Shown one piece after another: positions 1 to 10,676 of a stretch of DNA of 64,000 nucleotides (its first letter is position 1; the number at the start of each line of letters is the position of its first letter). Origin of the DNA: Callorhinus ursinus (taxonomy: Eukaryota; Chordata; Mammalia; Carnivora; Otariidae); the NCBI RefSeq assembly GCF_003265705.1, contig NW_020312785.1, forward strand, positions 18,380,968 to 18,444,967, read 5' to 3'. Under the pieces are notes generated by a model. It was not told where the DNA came from. It searched no databases and was given only the letters and a program-made list of their open reading frames with translations. The position numbers and the translations under genes are program-made.

Positions 1-905
1 ATGGGGCCTGCTGCCAGATTCCAAGGTTGTGCAGGATCTGTTGCCAGCGTCCATGGTCAGATGGGACCAACCATCGGTGTTCCATGGTTGGGCAGGCCTG
101 CTGTTGGGGCCCCACAGTCGGGAGGGGCTGGTTAGAGAGGCTTTGCAGTTAGGCAAGGTCACTGGCAGGGATTCACAGTGTAGTAAGGATATTGATGGGG
201 TTTTGTTAGTTGGGCAGGACCAGTAGCCAGGCTCCATAGTCATACTGGTGGGGTTCCAAAGTGGGGCAAGGCTACTGATGAGGCTCCTTGGTAGAGCTGA
301 TAGGCAGGGCTCCTGGGTCAGGTGAAGCTTTTATAGTTGGGCCATGATCTTTTGGGACTGCATGGTTGGCAGAGCCAGTAAGTAGGGCTCTATGGTCCTG
401 AGGTCCCTAACAGGTCTTTGTGATTGGGCAGGGCTAGTTGAGCGTGCTTCTTAGTTGCAGGGATGCTGGCAGGACCGCCCAGTGGGACAGAGACTTCTGA
501 CAGCCTCTGTCATTGGGCAGGGTGACTGGTGGAGCTCTTGATTTTATGGCATCTGCAGAGCCAGGGGAGGCCCCATAGTTGGGAAAAGCTGGTAAAGACT
601 TGGTGGGACAGCAGTTACACAGGGCTTGTAAAGCCACTGGTGGAGGTCAAGGGGCTAATGCCAGGATATGCACTTGTTGGCATCTAGAAGTCCTGTTCCT
701 TTTATTTGTTCCTAGCTGTCCCCAGGTGGTCTAGCCATAATTCCTCCATTGTTCTTCATGAGTGGAGACAGGAGTGGGCCCACTAAGACAGTGTCAAAGG
801 CTAAAGAAGTTGGATGTTCATCTTGGTCCCTTTTTCCCTTATAGGAGAAATTGTGGGTCTGCGGAGTCCTTTTAGGCATTGTGTCATGGTGGCTTGAGGG
901 ATAGG
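1..905. repeat. Degenerate GC-rich repeat, probably ERV internal sequence
   Basis: This is the most GC-rich stretch at the left edge. A degenerate motif around 'gggcagggct' recurs every 40-60 bp (near 90, 150, 210, 264, 301, 424 and 513), usually with 'ggctcc' and 'tggt' nearby. The pattern resembles the internal region of ancient MaLR/ERVL elements, but that is an impression, not an alignment. The short ORFs here (29-226 plus, 434-637 minus) have no recognisable domain. The element runs off the left edge. Confidence 0.35.
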
Positions 906-960
906 TGATATGGATAAAATATTCCTTTTACCCATTTTCGTGTGTTTTTTCTCATTTCTC

Positions 961-1032
961 GTTTGACCACATATCTAGGCATCATGACCCAGCCAAGTTG
1001 ACACATAAAGCTAACCATTACACATCTGTGAA
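961..1032 (-). mobile_element. L1M 3'-UTR fragment
   Basis: The plus strand reads 'ccagccaagttgacacataa' followed by a 'taaccatta' block. This is the reverse complement of the conserved 3'-UTR segment of old mammalian L1M elements. The same motif recurs at 57610-57650 in a longer L1M copy, which supports the call. Confidence 0.65.
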
Positions 1033-1039
1033 GAAGGTA

Positions 1040-1494
1040 AATGAAGGTATGAAGGAAGAGAAGGTGTTGGGTTTTGCCAAAACTGTTGCATTTGAGTGGA
1101 AAGGGATAATGAAAATTTTAAGAATTGTGGAGTTGTCTGGCTATTGTAAACTGCTTTGGATACACTGAAAAAAGAAAATGGCTAGTTCATTTTAGGTAAT
1201 GATCAAATCAAAGTATACTGTCAGAACCAGAGGGGCTATATTGGCAGCTTCTGAGGACATTTTCACCTATATTTTCAAAAAATATTATTCTGGAAAGGAG
1301 GCCCAACATCTAATTATAAGTGTAGCAGACCAGTAAAGAATGTATAGCCTTAACAGTTCCCTATGTCAGAGACAAGATCTTCATAGAAGGAACTATAAGC
1401 CTGAGACTTAGGATGGAGACATTAGGACTGCAAATGTGGCCAGATTTCCCTAAATTCTCTGTGCTAGCAACGAATCTGCATACTAGAAAAAAAC
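1040..1494. repeat. Diverged module A, related to 2258-3095
   Basis: Non-coding and AT-rich. Several blocks recur in the 2258-3095 region: 'ctgtcag-aaccagagg', 'atggaga-att-ggactgc', 'cagattt-ccc-aaatt-tctgtgct' and a following '-tgcat-ctag'. The two stretches are therefore diverged copies or parts of one ancient repeat, perhaps ERVL internal sequence given the relic at 3440-4060. Confidence 0.35.
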
Positions 1495-1501
1495 ACTATT
1501 C

Positions 1502-1801
1502 TTTTTTTTATTATGTTATGTTAATCACCATACATTACATCATTAGTTTTTGATGCAGTGTTCCATGATTCATTGTTTGTGCATAACACCCAGTGCTCCA
1601 TGCAGAACATGCCCTCTTTAATACCATCACCAGGCTAACCCATCCCCCACCCCCCTCTCCTCTAGAACCCTCAGTTTGTGAATTGAATCACAGACCTGTA
1701 CCTCTGAAACAAATAATACATTATATGTTAAAAAAAAAAGAAGAAGATAGCAGGAGGGGAAGAATGAAGGCGGGGGAAATTGGAGGGGGAGACGAACCAT
1801 G
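1502..1801 (-). mobile_element. Young carnivore L1, 3' end with 5' inversion
   Basis: 1502-1680 is an antisense L1 3' end that starts with poly-T at 1502. From 1681 the same family's 3' UTR appears in sense orientation ('ctgaaacaaataatacatta', then the 'gaaccatg' block ending at 1801). In the intact antisense L1 at 42658-44042 the 'gaaccatg' block lies about 25 bp upstream of the 'caaactgaggg' block where the antisense part stops. The piece is therefore a twin-primed insertion with an inverted 5' segment and a small junction deletion. Possible imperfect target duplications are 'aaaaaaacactattct' (left) and 'aaaaaagacttttctt' (right). Confidence 0.75.
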
Positions 1802-1970
1802 AAAAAAGACTTTTCTTGTTTGGAGAACCTGTGAAAATCTCAACCAAGACCAGCAATTTAAAACACGATGCTTTGTAGTCCACAACTTCTGCTCTTGCCT
1901 TTCCCCATTTCCTCCACCCCACATTATGATAAGAACTCAACACGGCCTGAGCTAGAAAATGAAATTCTTG

Positions 1971-2184
1971 GGGCATTGATCCCTCAGTCCAACTCTTGAT
2001 TTTGGCTCAGGTCATGATCTCAGGGTTATGAGACTGGGCCCTGTGTTGGGCTCTGTGCTCAGCACAGAGTCTGCTTGAGATTCTTTCTCTCCCCCTCTCT
2101 CTCCCTCTGTTCCTCCCTCCCCACTCATGCTCTCTCTCTCTCAAACAAATAAATAAACAAATAAATAAAATCTTAAAAAAAAAA
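1971..2184 (+). mobile_element. CAN SINE (tRNA-Lys-derived), older copy
   Basis: A decayed head is followed by 'ttggctcaggtcatgatctc', a CT-rich middle and an 'aaataaataaa' tail ending in A10. Perfect 16-bp target duplications 'gaaaatgaaattcttg' flank it at 1955-1970 and 2185-2200. Confidence 0.9.
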
Positions 2185-2257
2185 GAAAATGAAATTCTTG
2201 CTATGGGAGGGAATATTTCATAAACAAAAGGAATCACAAGATTTGGCTAACATATGC

Positions 2258-3440
2258 TGTCAGGAACCAGAGGAAATTATGTAGGATCTTGAGGATGGTA
2301 GAATTCAAGGGATAAATTATAAGCCTGGGTAGGGAAAATCCTATTGACATGGGGGCCATGTTTTAATGTTTTGGTAAGTCTAACCTGTTTAGATATACCT
2401 CTGGGATGGCTCCTCATAGTTTGGATATAACAATGATCCACAGTGGGGCGCCTGGGTGGCTCAGTCATTAAGCATCTGCCTTCAGCTCAGGTCATGATCT
2501 CAGGATCCTGGGATCGAGCCCCACATCAGGCTCCCTGCTCTGCGGGAAGCCTGCTTCTCCTTCTCCCACTCCCCTTGCTTGTGTTCCCTCTCTCACTGTG
2601 TCTCTCTCTGTCAAATAAATAAATAAAATCTTTAAAAACAAAAACAAAAAACAATGATCCACAGTAATAAAATGGAGATATTGGGACTGCTTTGACATAG
2701 TAGTAAGGAAAGGGCCAGAAAGCTCAGGAAAGTGAGAATGTCTGAATGTTTTTTACTATATAAGACCTGAGAAACAGAGGACCAGAGAGCTGTTTCCCAG
2801 CAGGTCCCAGAGGACATTCCCTTAACTTAGACAATAAGAAATGTACAGTGAGGAATATACAATCATCTGTAGGTTGGTGTGAGGAGTATAAGAAGAAGCC
2901 ATGAGACTGGGTTCCCTAGAATAAATGAGAATAATGGGAATCAATGAGGCTAGACACCAGCTTGAAGCACATAACTTGCAGAGACAAATTAGATATAAAT
3001 ACTGAAAATAGGCAGCAGAATTGAGAATATTGAATACCCAGATTTTCCCAAATTTTCTGTGCTGGCAGAGTTTGCATGCTAGAGGAAAACAATCAGGGTG
3101 TTTTGTTCCACAGTGATTTCCAGGCATAGCTAATAGATTATGGTGTCCCACAGTACATGATAGATGATCAACCAAATATAGTACTATCTGGCTTATATTA
3201 ACAACAACAATGACAAAAACAGAAATACAATATCTGATGAGAAACAGTCTGAAGTTAGACTCTGCATTTGAAAAATTATAGTGCCTCACTCAGTTTTCAG
3301 ATATAAGTTTACACACCCAGTACCCATTGCTTGAAAATAGGTCAGATTCTACTGAGAAAGATCTTTGCAATATCAACACAAAAATTTAAGTGAGAAATTC
3401 AGATTTTTTCCTAGGTAGCTGTTTATTTCCAAGGTAACTA
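2258..3440. repeat. Diverged module B, probable ERV internal sequence
   Basis: It contains blocks shared with 1217-1494 and is interrupted by the SINE at 2445. A 155-codon minus-strand open frame (2822-3289) has no recognisable domain, no codon bias and lies antisense to the adjacent ERVL-like relic, so I treat it as fortuitous. Its position immediately before the RT relic suggests a gag/pro part of the same old element, but no protein match was recognised. Confidence 0.3.
2445..2649 (+). mobile_element. CAN SINE, full length
   Basis: It starts 'ggggcgcctgggtggctcag' and has the tRNA-related head with box A/B remnants, a CT-rich stretch, 'aaataaataaataaaatctt' and an A-rich tail. The 16-bp target duplications 'aacaatgatccacagt' lie at 2429-2444 and 2650-2665. 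Well preserved, so fairly young. Confidence 0.95.
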
Positions 3441-4060
3441 TTCTGGGGACAAGAAACACTTAGACTATGAGCACAGTTTGGATAAAGATCTGAGATTACA
3501 CAGTTACCAGATGACCCAGAATGCCATTATGGTCTTCTGGATGAAGTAGGGGCTTATGGAGTCCAGGATGTAAAGGGAACACTGGCCCAAGTCAGTTTCT
3601 TGATGAATCCCATGTTCCATATGTCTACTCTGAGTGTACTTCCCTAGCCACTGAGTGTATATTTTGCGACCAGCAGAACTCGAAAATTCATTTCCTGAGC
3701 TGTGAAATAAGAGGCCATTATTGTAGGAAGCCTCATGGGATTCCCCTTGATCTGCTTCCTTATTCCCAGCAAAAACAGAAATTCAGAAGCAACAGTGCAA
3801 CCCCAGAGGAGCTGCCCAGCTTAGTGCCATCATGAAAGATTTAAAGGACTGTGGAGAGAGGAGTTGGTAACATCATATCCCTATTTAATTTGCCTCTGTG
3901 GCTTCTGTAAACACAAATTGATCATTACAGATTATGATGCAATAAATAAAGTTAAATGATACTCCACTCTCAGTTCTTTTGTTGGGTATAGTATCTTTAT
4001 TAGAAAATATAAACACAATCTAATAGTGTGTGCAGGAGAGAAGGAAAATTCTGCTAGGGG
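3440..4060 (+). mobile_element. ERVL-like pol relic (start of reverse transcriptase)
   Basis: The stretch 3820-4030 reads, in shifting frames, like the N-terminal part of an ERVL-class reverse transcriptase. A 'DLKD' segment is followed by a proline/threonine block, a decayed 'DY' motif and a leucine-rich stretch before the expected 'INT'. Stops and frameshifts interrupt it, so it is non-functional. Upstream (3440-3820) probably continues toward protease. The right end is replaced by the GHITM retrocopy. Identification is from pattern memory and moderate. Confidence 0.5.
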
Positions 4061-4289
4061 AAATTCTAATGAAGTATTTGCCTGTTACATTTTTGATTGA
4101 TATAATTCATGAAGAAAGATTAGCTTTGCCTTCTTTTCTTAGTGCTTAGTCTGAAAGGGAATGCAAGAAACCAAGTCTTAGGAGAAAAACTGCTTTCATA
4201 ATCTCAAGTGTAAGCCACAAACAGGCTTTCCTGATAAAACCTTCAAAGCTTGAAGAGATAAGACAAGCATGTATTCTATTAGACATTTC

Positions 4290-5690
4290 AATAAATGTGC
4301 AAAAAATCAGTAATTATGAACATAGTATTTGAATACTTAAAAACGCAACTATTTTCACGCTTTGAGTATTTTGTCCTGACAAGAGTTTTAAGGATATTTT
4401 GTTCTAGAAGATTCAGAATTAAAACTTACACACCAGTACACACACACACTATCTTTGTGTGTGTTATATATCAGGAATTCTCTGTATGATTAACATTCTG
4501 TACAGTCCTAACAGTGTCAAACAATGAGAAGCCAAACATGATTACGTCAGTGATCGTGTTGCAAAGATAGCACAGAGAAGGAATGGTGGGAGAATGAATC
4601 ACTGTTGTCTTTGTTTTATGCTCAATGCTTTTGATAAGTTCAGCAGATGATTATAAAAACAGCATGACCTGTTTGTTTCCAAATAGCCAGGCCCGTCATA
4701 CTGGCTCACCACCAATGTCACAAGTGCTAAGTATTCAAAGAAAGATGGCAGGTAACCTTTACTTCTCTCTGGTCCCTTTACCAAACCTCTACTTCACTTA
4801 TGACATTACTTGTTAATATTTTGCATTAAAAAATATACAGGTAAACACAAGTTTGCTAATTTTTGCTTAACCAAATAAATTTTAAAATAGATAAAATAAT
4901 TCTCACAGCACTAACCTTAGTTTTCATCTTCATTATAGCATTTTAGAATTACTCAAACATGAAAATTGGAAATGTGTGTGCTTATTTGGAAGAGTCAAAA
5001 GCTGAGTCACTTCACTTTCCCCTATTGCTTCCAGTTGCTAGAATACTGGCAACTCACACAAATATATTTAATGTATCCATGTAGATTCCCAGCACTGGAG
5101 TGTTGGGATCATATTTTTGAACTCTATATATTGGTACTATTTCTGCATGCTTGATTACTTTCTGCATGTTATTTAGAAGGAACACACTGAAAAGACCTAA
5201 TCCACCATAAATTTCCACAGAGTACAGAGTGGCACCAGCCACAGTGGTAGGTGGAAGAAACATAGATCCTAGTGAGGATATAAAGATGAGACCCAGGCCC
5301 ACTCCCAGAGGTGGTTGCATGTTCAGAAATTTCCCACTGAGTGCCTACGTGGTCATAGTGGAGGGACCTCTTCTGATGCCCACTGTGTACTATGCAGCTC
5401 TGATGAGAAGAGCCTCCCACCCCGCCATCACCAATATCGTGAGAGGAGCCAGTATGGCACCATTCAACTAGAATATAGGAACTAAGCAAGTTGCTCTGGG
5501 TCTTGGGCTCTGGTCATATAATACTGATTGTACCAGCATTCCAGCTCCAATTATGGCTGCAAACATTGTACCAGTTGTCATCCAAGAGCCTCTCATCAGG
5601 AAGTTCATGAGAAGAGCTCTGTTCATTTCCAGGGTGGACAAAGTCACCTCTTTCCAGGAGTGACAATTATGTCCTTTTGGTTCTATTGTC
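4290..5690 (-). pseudogene. GHITM: GHITM (TMBIM5/MICS1) processed pseudogene
   Basis: The parent encodes a mitochondrial inner-membrane protein of the BAX-inhibitor-1/TMBIM family. The minus strand from 5690 down to a TGA at 5012-5014 matches its C-terminal half without introns. Blocks such as 'LGSMFLPPTTVAGATLYSV' and 'VQKYDP' (in 5054-5320) and 'MRGSW...GAGML...YDQSP' (5468-5640) are clear. They fall in different frames, so at least one frameshift between about 5330 and 5490 breaks the reading frame. Sequence below 5012 continues as the parent's long 3' UTR to about 4290. The N-terminal half is missing or unrecognisable above 5690. No clear poly(A) or target duplication survives, which suggests an old retrocopy. 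It lies in reverse orientation inside the ERVL-like relic. Intron lack plus frameshift make it a dead retrocopy. Confidence 0.85.
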
Positions 5691-6024
5691 AATAAAAATC
5701 CTAGCACTAATGGAGAGCAAGTGTAGAGATTCTGCAGAGACCTGTGGAATTGTACCTTACTGATATGGGAAGCTTTTGAAACAAGAAGGCATAGGAAGGA
5801 CTGAAGGCAACAGGCCATGTTAACAGGCTATTTTGTGCAATTATTTGCTGAATAATGTCCATAATTATAAAGAATATAAAGAAGTGTGTGATAAAGTAGC
5901 TAACTTTGGTGTATATAACAACCAGAAGTATTTGGCCTGTCTACTGTTCTGTGATTTATGTTTTCTCAATAAGACAATAGAAAATGGGAAGGGGAAAAGT
6001 CATATCGCCTCAAACATAATACTT
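5690..6024. other. Unassigned AT-rich DNA next to GHITM pseudogene
   Basis: The open frame 5468-5818 (minus) continues upstream from the GHITM match, but residues upstream of about 5690 do not match GHITM convincingly. They could be a very decayed part of the retrocopy. Nothing else is recognised up to the SINE duplication at 6025. Confidence 0.3.
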
Positions 6025-6039
6025 CTCAAAATAATTTTT

Positions 6040-6101
6040 ATTATTTTTTTATAAAGATTTTATTTATTTATTCATGAGAGACAGAGGGGGAGAGGGGGAG
6101 A

Positions 6102-6132
<31 letters not shown>

Positions 6133-6251
6133 CAGAGGGAGAAGCAGGCTCCCAAGGAGCAGGGAGCCCGATGCGGGACTCGATCCCAGGACCCTGGGAT
6201 CATGACCTGAGCCAAAGGCAGACGCTTAACCATCTGAGCCACCCAGGCGCC
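6040..6251 (-). mobile_element. CAN SINE, full length, with long GA tract
   Basis: Reverse complement of a SINE: poly-T and 'aagattttatttatttattc', an expanded (GA)n run near 6108-6133, then 'gagccacccaggcgccct'. The 15-bp duplications 'ctcaaaataattttt' lie at 6025-6039 and 6252-6266. Confidence 0.95.
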
Positions 6252-6266
6252 CTCAAAATAATTTTT

Positions 6267-7035
6267 AAATGAATGTGTAGTGAATCTAATTTTCAGCATG
6301 ATGGGTTTGCAGTTCATGACACATCTAGATGGAGTATTTAGCTCTCTCATTTTAAACCGGCCATTTGAGATTTGAGTAATTATTTTGAAAACTAAATGGA
6401 GGAAATTCCAGCCATGTAACACCCATTATTTGTTGATTAAATTTTGCTTCAGCATGGTGTGGCGTAAGTTTTGTGTATGTATTTTTGTTCACTCTAAGCT
6501 TGCACTTCAAATTTGCAGGGCTAATTGCTGATTGAATCTGAGAATGTGAGTTTTATTGGTCCTATGTTGTAAATACCCTTATGCAATACCCCCAACTTAT
6601 CTGGCAAATTCTAAAATAACAGTACTGTCTCCCAGTACCACATTTGGCCTTTGAGGTGAATATTTTTTTCCTCAAAATTGGACATGAGACAGTTCTTTTC
6701 TTTGTATAGTTTTCATCATTTTCTTATTTCACGAACTCCTTTAATTTGCTGATACATGTAGACTTATTGACAAAGAGGAGAAAGAGAATGCATAGATTTG
6801 TTTAAATTATGAATTTTAAATGTTTTTTATTCCAAAATTTCCTGAGGATAAAAATTATATTTTCTCATATGAAAGTATAACAGTTGTGAATTTATTATCT
6901 TTGGATTTCATATTATGTCATAGGTCACATAAGAAAAACACAACCCTTGTCTGGTCATCACCACTCATTAAACAAAATGTTCATATTTCTTTCTTCAGGT
7001 ATTATACTAACAACTCTGGAGGCAATAGGTTGTCA
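6267..7035. other. No recognised feature
   Basis: AT-rich sequence with only short chance ORFs. I recognise no repeat family, RNA or exon here. Confidence 0.4.
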
Positions 7036-7039
7036 TTTT

Positions 7040-7233
7040 CTTTCTTTTTTTTATTAAAGATTTATTTATTCTAGAGAGAGATAGCGAGTGGGGAGAGGAG
7101 CAGAGGGAGAGAATCTTCAAACAGACTCCCCACTAAACATGGAGCCTGATGTGGGGCTTGATCTTATGACCCTGAGATCATGACCTGAGCCAAAACCAAG
7201 AGTTGGCCTTAAACTGAGCCACCCTGGTGCCCC
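7040..7233 (-). mobile_element. CAN SINE, diverged
   Basis: The reverse complement has 'aaagatttatttatt', the GA-rich middle, 'gaccctgagatcatgacctg' and a decayed 'gagccaccctggtgcccc' head. No clear target duplication survives, consistent with an older copy. Confidence 0.88.
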
Positions 7234-7900
7234 TAATCAGTCTTTGAATAGGTGAAAAAATATTTTCATTAAGTTTTATTACACTTTTACCTCTTTTTCC
7301 TAGAATTATTTAGCAGGATGCTGCTATGCCTCCCTGAGCATATGCACATCATGTCAATATGATTGATGAAAAACAACTCAATGTATGTTCTCTGTTTTCC
7401 CTGCAATCTCTGGCAGTTTGTTATTTCAAACTGCATTTGTAAGCTTCAAAATATAGAAATAGCAAAAGCATGCTTGATATTATTTATATATGTTTTAAAA
7501 TTTCACAAAAATTAAAATGAAGCTAATGTGTGGAAGGCCTTAATGAAAACATGCCCTTAAAGATATCATGGGAATTAGGAAGAAAAAGAGCCAATGGAGG
7601 ATGGAACTATAAAAATAATTTTTCTTTTTGTAATAAAATAAATTGATTAAGGGAGACTAAATGTTTGATTTTTTTTAGAGGGTATGATAATGTTTGTCTG
7701 TTAACATTATTTAAACAGTAAGGCAACATGGACAATATATTCAAGTAAAACAGTTATCCTTTTGGAAATATATTGCTTTTGTCATTTTTCAATACTAAGA
7801 GGGACAAAAAAGTGAAATATATCTCATTAGGTCATCAGGTTTCTAGATGTCTTCTTCTATAATGGCCAATTATAAAATACAAATACATATAATAACTTTT
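7234..7900. other. No recognised feature
   Basis: AT-rich DNA without recognisable repeats, exons or structured RNA. Confidence 0.4.
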
Positions 7901-7902
7901 TG

Positions 7903-8084
7903 TTGTTGTTTAGAGAGAGAGAGTGCAAATGGGGGGAGCAGTTGGGAGGGAGGGAGAGAATCTCAAGCAGGCTCCATGCTCAGCGCAGAATGTGATGTGG
8001 GGCTTGATCTCACGACCCTGAGATCATGACCTGAGCCAAAACCAAGAGTCAAATGCTTAAGTGACTGAGCCATGCAGACGCCCC
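7903..8084 (-). mobile_element. CAN SINE, diverged
   Basis: It contains 'gagagagagagtgcaaat', 'gaccctgagatcatgacctg' and the mutated head 'gagccatgcagacgcccc'. The 3' A-tail equivalent is reduced to 'tttttgttgttgttt'. Target duplications are not clear. Confidence 0.85.
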
Positions 8085-9120
8085 AACAAGTTTTTTTAAA
8101 AATCATAATAGTTGCATTACTCTTACTGTGTTGTGCAATGCAATTTTACCTATGTTCAGAGTACATGACAAGGAAATTAGTCTTAAGATATTTACTTTGC
8201 TTAGATATATCTTCTGCCTCTAACTTCTTTATATTACAATGGAACAAATATGTGTTATGCTGCTTGTTACAGTTTGAAGGTAAGCAATTAGATAGCTGTA
8301 TGTTTCTAAAGTGGTAGAATCTCCATGTAGCCATTGCAATTCAGGGTGAGGGTCTCAGTCTTAGAAATATGAGAGTCAATACATGTAGAAATTAGAGGGC
8401 CCTGGGGCTTAACTGGCTAAAGTTATAATAAATGAAAATGTAGAACTTAATGCTAATTTTAAAATTTATAATAAAAATCAGAACAGAGACCAGAGTTCAC
8501 TAGTCGGGTATACTCTCTTGAAAGGCAGATCACATGCAAACCAAATGATAATTAGAAAGTTGGTGGTAGGAATAGAAATCAGAGGAAGATGAGTTGGTCA
8601 AATGATTTTAATAGCTAGTGTTAAGGAGGTATGGAGTAGTCACTAGTATCAGATAAATCATTTCATGGTCCAGGACATTCTTTTCCAAAGTTCTGTGAGG
8701 AATATGTATCTTGGTGGAGGTCAGTGGAGGAGAAAGAATTGTTGTGGACCGGGTAGTCTTTCTCCTCAATTTTAGAATGTTAAGTAATCTGTCTGGAGCT
8801 TAAATCACCCCTAGGTGGGAAGAATCTGAGGATTCTAATATGGATTGAATATTTTCTCAAAAGAATCTGTGCAAGACACAATGGAAATGTGACTGATTAT
8901 GTCTTGAATTTGAGAATGGTAGCTCAAGAGTTGGTAAAATTCAGTTTTAGGGAGAAAGAGGTTAGATTTTTACACATCTGCAATTTAGTGATGTAACACA
9001 TTCAATAGACACAGAATCCCAGACAACTAATGGTCATATTTTTGTCCTCCTTTTATCCCATCTCACAATAGCATTTGATATAGCTCACCAGTTCCTTTCT
9101 TAAAATCATTCTTTATTTGT
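8085..9120. other. No recognised feature
   Basis: Apparently unique sequence. The short ORFs at 8072-8317 and 8146-8334 overlap antisense to each other and carry no domain I recognise. Confidence 0.4.
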
Positions 9121-9123
9121 GGG

Positions 9124-9337
9124 ATCATCAACTTTTTCTGTAAAGGGCCAAATAATAAATATTTTAGGCTTTGCCTAAAATACAGTCTCTTGTTACAGCT
9201 GTTCAACTTTGTTCTTATAGCAGGAAAACTGTTCTTAGCTTAGGTGTTGTGCAAAAACAAGCAGGGTGAAAGTTTGGAGGCAGGAAGTGGAAAAAGGGTC
9301 AGATTTGACTCACAGGCTATAGTTTTGTTAACCCCTG
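9124..9337 (+). mobile_element. hAT-type non-autonomous DNA transposon
   Basis: It begins 'atcatcaactttttctgtaa' with 'agggccaaataataaatatt' and ends 'agttttgttaacccctg'. This is the typical ancient mammalian hAT MITE with near-complementary ends (consensus ends 'caggggtcggcaaactt...'). About 215 bp, with a diverged middle. The exact subfamily is not assigned. Confidence 0.75.
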
Positions 9338-9731
9338 TTCTTTAGGAGTCCACATCATACACTCACAATTTTCCTTCTACTTTTTTGTTCATTTCTTTTC
9401 AGTCCCTTTGGTGGCTATTCCTTCTGTACTCCATTTCTCATTGTGATCAACATTCTTCCCTCTAGGTAAAAATCTCTCTCTAGGTGATCATATTCATTCC
9501 TATAGCCTTTGATTTTATTTTACCTTATTTCATTACACTTTTTTGGGGAAATTTTTTAGAGAAAGTAAATTAGTCATATTCTAAGCTTATAACCATTTAT
9601 CATTATTTGTGTGAGGAACTGCTTTTTATTATTCATTTCTTTCTTTTCATTGTGTTTCTGTGCTCTCCCCCTCCTCTTTTTATTGTGGTAAAAAAACAGA
9701 GACCATAAAATTTACCACTGTGACCATTTTT

Positions 9732-9974
9732 AAAAAAGATTTATTTATTTGAGAGAGAGAGAGCGCACGCAGAGAGCACTTGCTCACATGCACACGTGAT
9801 GGTAGGGGCAGAGGGAGAAAGAGATCACCCCCCCAGCAGACTCCCCACTGAGCACAGAGCCCACTGCAGCTGCTGGATGCAGGGCTCCATCCCAGGACCC
9901 TGAGATCATGACCTGAGCCAAAACCAAGAGTTAGCTGCTCAACCAACTGAGCCACCCAGGCGCCTCCCAAAATC
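9732..9974 (-). mobile_element. CAN SINE inside L1M
   Basis: Antisense SINE with GA-rich middle, 'gaccctgagatcatgacctg' and head 'gagccacccaggcgcc'. Flanks 'gtgaccattttt' (9720-9731) and 'gtgaccatttttt' (9975-9987) are the target duplication inside the L1M 3' end. Confidence 0.92.
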
Positions 9975-10625
9975 GTGACCATTTTTTAAGTGTACAGTTC
10001 AGTGGTGTTAAGTATAGCCACATGGTTGTGTAACAGATCTCCTGGACTTTCATCTTGCACATTTGAAACCTGACACTCATTAAATTATAACTTCCCTATC
10101 CCCTTCTCCCCAGCTCCTGGTAACTACTGTTCTACTTTCTGTTTTTTTTTTTTTTCCCTATGAATTTGACTACTTTGGGTACCTTATGTAAGTGGAATCA
10201 TACAGTTTTTGTGTTTTGTGACTGGCTTATTTCACTTAGCATAATATCTTCAAGGCTTACCCATGTTGTAGCATGGGACAGGATTTTCTTCCTTTTAAAG
10301 GCTGAATAATATCCCATCACATGTATATACTGCATTTTGTTTGTCCCTTCATCCACTGGTGGGCATATGGATTGCTTTTTCTTCTTGGTTATTTTGAATA
10401 GTGCTGCTGTGAACATAGTTATGCAGATACCTCTTTGATACCCTGATTTAATTTTTTTAAATATATACCCAGAAGTGAGATTGCTGGTTCATATGGTAGT
10501 TTTGTTTTTACTTTTTGTCAAATTTCCATACTATTTTCTATAGCAGTTGCACTATTTTACAATCCCATCAATAGTACAAAGCATTCCAACTTCTCCATGT
10601 CTTCACCAACACTTGATATTTTTTC

Positions 10626-10676
10626 TATCATCTATCTATCAATCAATCTATCTATCTATCTTCTATCATCTCTCTA
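10626..10676. repeat. (ATCT)n microsatellite, imperfect
   Basis: Interrupted 'atctatctatctatc' units within the antisense L1M ORF2. Confidence 0.9.

Noticed and set aside
1..905. GC-rich left end as a CpG-island promoter
   Set aside because: CpG is rare (mostly TG/CA), and the sequence is a degenerate repeat with no TATA or initiator context.
2822..3289. 155-codon open frame on the minus strand
   Set aside because: It lies antisense to probable ERV internal sequence. It is hydrophobic and Cys/Ile-rich as expected from AT-rich DNA, with no recognisable domain, splice context or start context.
3995..4002. AATAAA-like signal as the GHITM retrocopy 3' end
   Set aside because: The surrounding bases fit the ERVL-like relic continuing on the plus strand, so the retrocopy must end to the right of about 4060.
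5229..5471. 80-codon plus-strand ORF
   Set aside because: It is antisense to the GHITM pseudogene.
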